DNA of 64,000 nt from JARYLZ01 sp964388275 (GTDB lineage Bacteria > Bacteroidota > Ignavibacteria > SZUA-365). The stretch is from contig CAYLZD010000001.1 of the NCBI GenBank assembly GCA_964388275.1, positions 124,001-188,000 on the forward strand. The letters are read 5' to 3'. Below the pieces are notes generated by a model. The model did not search any database. It worked only from the letters and a program-made list of their open reading frames with translations, and was not told where the DNA came from. Both the position numbers and the translations under genes were made by a program. Below are positions 59,201 through 64,000 of the stretch, one piece after another. The first letter of the stretch is position 1. The number at the start of each line of letters is the position of its first letter.

Positions 59201-61587
59201 GCTTCTTTACGATCTTTACGTTCGGCTTCCTCACGAGCTATGCGCTCGGCTTCCTCACGCGCCTGTCGTTCGGCTTCCTCACGAGCTATGCGTTCAGCTT
59301 CCTCACGGGCACGGCGCTCGGCTTCCTCACGAGCTATGCGTTCAGCTTCCTCACGGGCACGGCGCTCGGCTTCTTTACGATCTTTACGTTCGGCTTCCTC
59401 ACGAGCTATGCGTTCAGCTTCCTCACGTGCATGGCGCCCGGCTTCCTCACGAGCTATGCGTTCGGCTTCCTCACGAGCTATGCGCTCGGCTTCCTCACGC
59501 GCCTGACGTTCGGCGTCCTCACGCGCCTGTCGCTCGGCTTCCTCACGCGCCTGTCGCTCGGCGTCCTCACGCGCCTGTCGCTCGGCGTCCTCACGCGCCT
59601 GTCGCTCGGCTTCCTCACGCGCCTGTCGTTCGGCTTCCTCACGCGCCTGTCGCTCGGCTTCCTCACGGGCATGGCGCTCGGCTTCCTCACGCGCACGGTG
59701 CTCGGCTTCCTCACGCGCACGGTGCTCGGCTTCTTCACGAACTTTGCGTTCTGTTTCCGCAATCCGGCGCAGACGTTCGATCTCCTCACGAGCTTCTCTT
59801 TCGGCGCGTTCCATCGCGACGCGTTCAGCTTCGAGAAGCTTTCTTTCAGTCTCCATCCGGATCTGCTCCAATTCGCCCTGCACAATCTCATCGAGTTGCC
59901 GTTTGAGCGTCGCCTCCATCTCGGCGCGCAATCTGGTTTCCGTTTCGGCGCGGGCCCCGGCCTGCATTTCTTCGCGGCGCAGCTGCTCCTCCCTGGCGCG
60001 CGCCTCGCGCTCGGCTTCCTCACGGTCTCTGCGCGCGGCTTCTTCACGAGCCAGGCGTTCTGTTTCTTCGCGCGCGCGCCGTTCAGACTCTTCCCTTGCG
60101 CGGCGTTCCGCAGCCGCTTCGCTTTTCAGACGTTCGATCTCTTCTCTCGCAGCCCGCTCCGCCGCTTCGCGCGCCCTCTCGGCTTCCGCTCTGGCTTTAC
60201 GTTCGGCTTCTTCACGTTCGATCAATTCCGCCTCGCGTCTGGCCAGTCGTTCGGCATCTTCACGCGCTTTTTTCTCCGCTTCCTGTCTTGCGGCGGCTTC
60301 CGCTTCTCTTCTGCGCTGAAGCTGTTCAGATTCCTCGCGCGCCCGGCGCTCGGCCTGCTCCCTGGCTTTTTTCTCCGCGGCGGCTTCCCGTTTCAGACGT
60401 TCAATTTCACGTTTGGATTCCAGTTCAGCCTTTTCCCTTAAAAGTTTTTCCTGCTCGTGTACTGCCAGGCGTTCGGCTTCTTCGCGCGCCTTCCGCTCAT
60501 CCTCGCGCGCGGAATCATCGGCTTCCTTTGCCTCCTGCGAAGATAATTTCGAAGAGGAGAGGTAATCATCCGCAGTCTTGTGAGCTTTGCCTTTAACAGC
60601 TCTTTTCTGTGTGGCCTCGAGAATTTTTCTCTCGGCTTCTTCTCTGGCTTTCCGCTGGGTTTCTTCCCTCACACGGGCGGCATCGAGCCGCAATTGCTTT
60701 TCCTTTTCCTCCTCCGCTTCTTTTTTTTTCCGCTCCGCCCGATTTTCCCGTATCTGTTTTTTTGTGCACGGGGAATACGCTTGAGCCCATTTATCAAGTT
60801 CCACCGCCGTGGGACGATGCTCCGGATTCAGGGACAGGCACCTGAACACGAGTTCCTGAAACTGGTCGCTGATATCTTCGTCGAAACGCAACTGAGGCGG
60901 ATGCTCCACGAGAAGAGCCTTGCCGCCCGCCCCTTCCCACGGTGTTTCACCCATGGCCAATTCGTAAAGCAACACGCCAATCGAGAATATGTCGTCAGGC
61001 GGATTCGCGGATCTCGACACGAAGCGTTCGGGGGACGCGTATGCTTCGTGCAGGATGCGGTTAGGTCCGAAATCGTGTCCTACGGTATTGTGCAGTATGC
61101 GGCTGATACCGAAGTCGCTGAGCACAGGGTAACCTTCGTTATGAAAAAGGATATTCTCGGCTGCAATATCCTGATGAACGAAGCTGTTCTTGTGAAGAAA
61201 GGCGGCGCCCGCTGCTATGTGAGAAAGATGCCGTACAATCTCCTCCTCGGAGAACGGCTTTGCATCCCGGTCCGCTTCGATGGCCGAGCGCATCGAGCCG
61301 CGCTCCATGAACGGCAGAAGCAGATAGGGCGCCCTTCCCGAAACCGAGAAGCTGACCGGCATCAGAAGATTCTGATGCCGGAAAGTCATGGACAGGAATT
61401 CATTTGTCAGCAGTTGAACAATTACCGGATCCAACTCCTTGTCCGACTCAAATATCTTCAGCGCATAGACGGACGGCGGTTTCCGAGTGTCCTCGGCTCT
61501 CCATACCTGAGTGCCCAGTCCTCGAGGCAGCTTCCTGGCGAGTCGATATCTGTTTGCAAACAGAGTGCCGGATTTTACTTCAAACAT
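56233..61587 (-). CDS. Ser/Thr kinase-like, long ER/K helix, TM, PstS-like domain and OmpA domain fusion
   Basis: A single frame of 1784 residues (34 unknown, at the N gap). Residues 1-275 form a eukaryotic-type kinase: K44 in YALKIFE, HQDIAAEN (138-145, Gln in place of the usual Arg of HRD), DFG 158-160, ASPE 184-187. Residues about 277-1150 form an extremely charged helix dominated by the octad REEAERxA. A Ser/Pro-rich spacer leads to one membrane span (about 1339-1358). Then comes a PstS-like domain (about 1368-1640, VLAVDGICVLVNSKNPLRSMSTANLRAVISGAVGDWSAL) and a C-terminal OmpA domain (about 1680-1784; GYSDRMG, GRNRNRRVEIWI). Expected topology: kinase in the cytoplasm, the last 420 residues in the periplasm gripping peptidoglycan. 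A paralogous kinase gene precedes it. Confidence 0.85.
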   Translation of the reverse strand: MFEVKSGTLFANRYRLARKLPRGLGTQVWRAEDTRKPPSVYALKIFESDKELDPVIVQLLTNEFLSMTFRHQNLLMPVSFSVSGRAPYLLLPFMERGSMRSAIEADRDAKPFSEEEIVRHLSHIAAGAAFLHKNSFVHQDIAAENILFHNEGYPVLSDFGISRILHNTVGHDFGPNRILHEAYASPERFVSRSANPPDDIFSIGVLLYELAMGETPWEGAGGKALLVEHPPQLRFDEDISDQFQELVFRCLSLNPEHRPTAVELDKWAQAYSPCTKKQIRENRAERKKKEAEEEKEKQLRLDAARVREETQRKAREEAERKILEATQKRAVKGKAHKTADDYLSSSKLSSQEAKEADDSAREDERKAREEAERLAVHEQEKLLREKAELESKREIERLKREAAAEKKAREQAERRAREESEQLQRRREAEAAARQEAEKKAREDAERLARREAELIEREEAERKARAEAERAREAAERAAREEIERLKSEAAAERRAREESERRAREETERLAREEAARRDREEAEREARAREEQLRREEMQAGARAETETRLRAEMEATLKRQLDEIVQGELEQIRMETERKLLEAERVAMERAEREAREEIERLRRIAETERKVREEAEHRAREEAEHRAREEAERHAREEAERQAREEAERQAREEAERQAREDAERQAREDAERQAREEAERQAREDAERQAREEAERIAREEAERIAREEAGRHAREEAERIAREEAERKDRKEAERRAREEAERIAREEAERRAREEAERIAREEAERQAREEAERIAREEAERKDRKEAERRAREEAEXXXXXXXXXXXXXXXXXXXXXXXXXXXXXXXXXXREEAERKVREEAERQAREEAERKVREEAERQAREEAERKVREEAERQAREEAERKVREEAERQAREEAERRAREEAERIAREEAERQAREEAERKDREEAERKVREEAERQAREEAERKVREETDRRAREEAERLTREQAVKLEKLQIELRRQIAEKATFEDMQRKLGEELSRLEREEKERRIREEELNRRRAAEEEKRRLASERQLREEIEQSIRDELERRFRSEMERVKTEAEEKVLQEADRAARRQAELLANEHLEKLRREAEEKHRIEEEERRTREAIEREAREKEMRLQLEETERKLRSELEQALALAGSSKDEIPGFDGNGAVHGAAVGERPADASDEHAQEAISHAEAVDMLIRESCAETSAGVSFDPSSITPAVSDAECASVENHPDGGERETLLSDRDGFDPAIAKILDSFQEQLATAPVAVREAAVAPVPGKTDSSIGAAGFPAAVTSRRWPQDSCNDEAVTNGAHGKKNHPVPPSDFSNHYYSNTWKTGIRVGLAVVIISLIALILFNNRGNFASGGGELRIRCAPEQVRLFQDLVKAWLEKDGAASVKEASSGGTVTVSADMGGDSARTIEIESSRIDRVFAGQSAGKTDLIAATGLVQADEAFLHEHPDLYQGEHVLAVDGICVLVNSKNPLRSMSTANLRAVISGAVGDWSALKLPKHRIALVLPAESGLSGLMLRQVLPVGNGGPSGAEVLNDDSSIAAAVVRNPHALGFVRRSALPRRRSAPPAGAAFLSIGDPDNLMFAPTEDALSLETYPLTARCMLYALPSADSRYTADFLRFVTGNEGQEIVNTHGFADQRPRLLANAPAPPDLRRLSLLPAGSKRFACDIRLRKGTSETDPRGRDDIKRIAEFVRARFGAAARLTVLGYSDRMGAAGSEELASLTQARKVAELLRQAGISAVRAHALGASKPIASDNLDEGRNRNRRVEIWISP
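58690..59755 (-). repeat. 24-base tandem repeat encoding the REEAERxA octad
   Basis: Roughly 45 consecutive 24-base units (including the unsequenced gap), read on the minus strand as REEAER followed by two variable residues (QA, IA, RA, KV, KD). Higher-order patterns are visible: KV and QA units alternate at 58880-59070, and RA/IA alternation dominates at 59171-59490. The DNA is so repetitive that several frames on both strands remain open through it. Confidence 0.9.
59071..59170. other. Assembly gap (100 N) inside the octad repeat
   Basis: One hundred undefined bases interrupt the repeat array. The round size suggests a placeholder. As drawn it preserves the reading frame but shifts the octad phase by one codon. 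A gap of 7+24n bases (79, 103, 127 ...) would keep both, so the real copy number is unknown. Confidence 0.95.
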
Positions 61588-61766
61588 GATATACCGTTAC
61601 AAAATTGGTTAGCCCTCAAACCTGTGATAACATATCCCCTATGACGATGAATTGATAATGGTTATTTTAATTTATTGCAAATATTTCATGTTGTAGCAAT
61701 AAGAAGAATCCTCATGTAATCGATTGCAGATAAATGCATTACCAGATACATTTAATGTAATGCATA
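61588..61766. other. AT-rich spacer between the two kinase genes
   Basis: This 179-base gap is very AT-rich. It holds two inverted repeats: TTATTGC-N17-GCAATAA (61672-61702) and ATGCATTAC-N14-GTAATGCAT (61734-61765, just after the upstream kinase stop). A weak promoter-like pair TTGCAA/TATCAA with 17-base spacing can be read on the minus strand near 61679-61652. The downstream kinase may thus have its own promoter. Confidence 0.4.
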
Positions 61767-63947
61767 CTACTCGAGCGAAGCCTTGCGAATACTATGATCC
61801 TCACTCTCGTCGTGAGTTCCGGACGCGATGAAGGAGGATTCCGATGTCCACCGGTTCAGCATACTCGCAATGGCATCCAGTTCGGATCTAATAAGCGAAA
61901 CGATGCCGGAGCAGATTCTGTCTTCCAAGGAATCCGAAAATGCTTTCAACTCCTGCGCCCTTATTGTCAGCAAAGTGCGCATCGCTTCATTCCTTTCGCA
62001 TTCCTCCTTCTTGCGCCTGTCCTCCTCCTCACCGAGCAATTTTATCCGGATTTCTTCATAACGTCTTTGAACTTCTTCGGCGACGGATCTCTCAAAATCC
62101 TCGGCCAGTCTTTCCGTCTCCAATCTGGCTAGTTTTTCAATTTCTTCATTTTTCAATCTTTCGCTTTCCTCGCGATCCCTTGCCCGAGCCTCGGCAAGAG
62201 CAATCCTTTCGGCTTCTTCGCGCATTCTCCTTTCGGCTTCCGCGCGTTCACGCCGCTCGAGTTCCGCGCGAGCCGATTGTTCGGCCGCCTCCCGGGCCAT
62301 ACGTTCCTGATGCAATCGGGCGGCTCGCTCGGCTTCTTCTTTCGCCCGCCTGTCGGCTTCTTCTCGGGCGGCCAATTTTGCCGAAGCGTCGGCGGTCAAC
62401 CTTTCTGTTTCCTTTTTTGTTATCTCCAGAGCCGCCACAAGTTCCCTGTGCTCGGCTTCTATGCGCAGACGCTTCTCCGTCTCTTCCTGCTGGAGCTGCT
62501 TTATCATTTCTCTCGCTCGCGACTCTACCCGGCCTGCAACACGCTGTTCGGCTTCCTGAACGCGGATTTCCGCAGCCTGGCGCACCTGCTCCAGAACTCC
62601 CGATAGTTTCGTGTCGAATTCCTCACGCAAGCGGACTTCCAGAGCGTTTCTAAGCCGTTTCTCGCTTTCATCGCGTATTCCCTTCATTGCTTCAATCACG
62701 GATTTGCGCTCCGCGCTCTCCGCCGCCTGCTTCAAAACCGCAATACGATCCCTGGATGCGACTTCCTCAGATTGCATGGTATGATCGGCAATAGCGGATA
62801 TCTTCCGCGAGCTCGGCTTCGCGTTCGCCCCGGACGTTGCGCCCGAATTGTCGTCCCCGGCCGCGTAATGCAGCACCCCTTCCTCCATGAGCGACTCGCG
62901 CGCCTCCGTCCCGTCCGGACCGACCGACTGTTCTTCGCTTGTGCTTTCGATGCTGCCCGCCGGCGCAAGCTTCGCTTCACGATTTCCCGACTCGGCGAGA
63001 TTCGCGCTATCAATCATCGTGTCCGCATAAGGCGTTACGGTCGGCGGTTGTCGGCTGCCATTGCGTTTTGACTCTGTTTCAACGACAACGAGTGAGTCCG
63101 ACGAGGTTTTAAGCCTGTTGCCTGTATTCAGTTTCAAGCACTCATGCAGCATTTCTTCAAGCCGGTTCGCCCGCGGACGTTCATCCGGATCCATGGCAAG
63201 GCAGGCAAGGACAATATCATTGAACTCGTCGGAGTAATCCAGCGACACGCGATCCGGCGGCATCGCACCTTCGAGCAGAGCCTTGCCGCCTTCGCCGTCC
63301 CAGGGAGGGAGACCGGTTACGATCTCAAACATCACGGCGCCGACTGCGAAAATATCATCCTGCCACGTGACATGCTGCGAGACAAAGCGCTCGGGAGACG
63401 CATATGCGGGATGCAGAATCCGATTTGGGCCTTTTTCGTGACCGGCCATGTTGTGAAGAATTCTGCTCACACCGAAATCCGAAAGAAAAACACCGCCGGT
63501 TTCGCCGAAAAGGATGTTTTCAGGCGATATATCCTGATGTATGAACGAATTCTTGTGCAGGAACATCAACACCGACAGGAGGCGCATCATGAGTTTCAGA
63601 AGATGCGCTTCGCTGACAGGCCTCCTGGAATCGAAATTCTTGAATGAGGCCAGCGATCCGCGCGACATGTAGGGCATCACGATCAGCGGAGAATCCTCCT
63701 CGAACATTGTGGCGACAGGCATCAGGAGATATTGATGCCGAATGGAAATGGACAGAAATTCATTGGCTATGAGCAGGACGATCTGAGAATCCAGTTTCTT
63801 TTCGGTCTCAAAGAACTTCAACACCATCTCGGCGCCGGATGTGCTCTCGTCCGCGGCGCGCCACAACTGTGTTCGATAACCGTCGGGAAGGCGGTTCTTC
63901 AAACGATATCGATTAGCGATTATTTGGCCATTCTGCAATATTTTCAT
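61767..63947 (-). CDS. Ser/Thr kinase-like protein with charged coiled-coil tail
   Basis: A 726-residue cytoplasmic paralogue of the next gene's kinase. It has K44 (VLKFFE), HQDISPEN (137-144), DFG 157-159, the near-identical activation segment GVSRILHNMAGHEKGPNRILHPAYASPERFVS, and DDIFAVGAVMFEIVTGLPPW. The glycine-rich loop is poor (LPDGYRTQLW), and HRD reads HQD in both proteins. After a low-complexity linker (about 285-420) comes a long charged helix (about 430-690) rich in E, R, A with irregular REEAER-like units. The protein ends in a short tail with no membrane span. ATG 63947 is chosen over 63968 because GGGAGG lies just upstream of it. It could regulate or pair with the transmembrane kinase encoded downstream. 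Confidence 0.82.
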   Translation of the reverse strand: MKILQNGQIIANRYRLKNRLPDGYRTQLWRAADESTSGAEMVLKFFETEKKLDSQIVLLIANEFLSISIRHQYLLMPVATMFEEDSPLIVMPYMSRGSLASFKNFDSRRPVSEAHLLKLMMRLLSVLMFLHKNSFIHQDISPENILFGETGGVFLSDFGVSRILHNMAGHEKGPNRILHPAYASPERFVSQHVTWQDDIFAVGAVMFEIVTGLPPWDGEGGKALLEGAMPPDRVSLDYSDEFNDIVLACLAMDPDERPRANRLEEMLHECLKLNTGNRLKTSSDSLVVVETESKRNGSRQPPTVTPYADTMIDSANLAESGNREAKLAPAGSIESTSEEQSVGPDGTEARESLMEEGVLHYAAGDDNSGATSGANAKPSSRKISAIADHTMQSEEVASRDRIAVLKQAAESAERKSVIEAMKGIRDESEKRLRNALEVRLREEFDTKLSGVLEQVRQAAEIRVQEAEQRVAGRVESRAREMIKQLQQEETEKRLRIEAEHRELVAALEITKKETERLTADASAKLAAREEADRRAKEEAERAARLHQERMAREAAEQSARAELERRERAEAERRMREEAERIALAEARARDREESERLKNEEIEKLARLETERLAEDFERSVAEEVQRRYEEIRIKLLGEEEDRRKKEECERNEAMRTLLTIRAQELKAFSDSLEDRICSGIVSLIRSELDAIASMLNRWTSESSFIASGTHDESEDHSIRKASLE

Positions 63948-64000
63948 TCCTTGGTCCTCCCAGGCCATGCGGCATTCAATTCACACCGGTAGTTTTCATT
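63948..64000. other. Leader of the kinase gene at the window edge
   Basis: The last 53 bases contain the ribosome binding site of the kinase gene (GGGAGG on the minus strand near 63956-63961). Its promoter must lie further right, outside the window. Confidence 0.4.

Noticed and set aside
58690..59755. CRISPR-like tandem repeats
   Set aside because: The units are directly contiguous, 24 bases long, in frame and coding. There are no unique spacers.
58017..60441. Very long plus-strand open frames (629, 803 and 247 residues) across the octad repeat
   Set aside because: They are mirror images of the REEAER repeat on the minus strand: the 24-base units lack stops in several frames. Their translations are low-complexity FLTRLSxG-type or SRAxRSAS-type strings without starts, ribosome sites or family features.
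61734..61765. ATGCATTAC...GTAATGCAT inverted repeat as a terminator for the upstream kinase
   Set aside because: The stem is AT-rich with a 14-base loop and no T-tract, so it is too weak to call; it is noted only in the spacer description.

Overview
The window is 64 kb of a GC-rich bacterial chromosome with one 100-N assembly gap at 59071-59170. Several features point to the Bacteroidota/Chlorobiota/Ignavibacteriota/Kapaibacteriota (FCB) group: C-terminal sorting domains of the type IX secretion kind on three proteins, a PqqD-like protein of the type common in that group, an ExbB-ExbD-ExbD-TonB-PstS-like-TPR operon, and a citrate synthase and malate dehydrogenase of the type seen there. I cannot place it to genus. 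No tRNA, rRNA, CRISPR array, insertion sequence or prophage was recognised.

Layout. 1-5779 (+): the 3' end of gatB, then a tight four-gene cassette (family-2 glycosyltransferase, SAM methyltransferase, radical SAM/SPASM protein, GAF-GAF-SpoIIE phosphatase). 5982-7769 (-): an MFS transporter and a PqqD-like protein. 7843-17273 (+): the membrane arm genes nuoJ, K, L, M and N of complex I, with an NhaD/ArsB-type antiporter gene between nuoM and nuoN, followed by NAD(P)HX repair and VanZ-like genes. 17390-24720 (-): a heavy-metal CBA efflux operon (TolC-like, CzcB-like, CzcA-like) and ychF. 24775-31557 (-): a 2260-residue secreted beta-propeller/Ig-like protein. 31707-34200: citrate synthase and malate dehydrogenase, divergently transcribed. 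34323-36809 (-): two paralogous secreted cysteine-containing proteins and corA. 37155-44256 (-): a lipoprotein gene and the STAS-exbB-exbD-exbD-tonB-small membrane protein-PstS-like-TPR operon. 44599-52771 (-): a polysaccharide/LPS operon (glycosyltransferase, ABC exporter, O-antigen ligase fused to a glycosyltransferase) that runs through a small Cys protein into a histidine kinase and a sigma-54 response regulator. 52876-56106: a lipoprotein, a UPF0173 hydrolase and NADP-type glutamate dehydrogenase. 56233-63947 (-): two tandem serine/threonine kinase-like proteins. One of them carries an enormous octad-repeat charged helix, one membrane span, a PstS-like domain and an OmpA peptidoglycan-binding domain.

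Most interesting. First, the TonB-type operon has a near-consensus sigma-54 promoter with paired inverted repeats upstream, directly downstream of the gene for a GAFTGA-containing sigma-54 activator. This suggests a local circuit joining cell-surface polysaccharide, two-component sensing and TonB energisation. Second, the 1784-residue kinase/long helix/TM/PBP-like/OmpA protein has a periplasmic domain that visibly resembles the PstS-like protein of the TonB operon. It could be a cell-wall-anchored transmembrane kinase, possibly acting as a molecular ruler or strain sensor. Function statements rest on motif recognition by eye; no database search was run.
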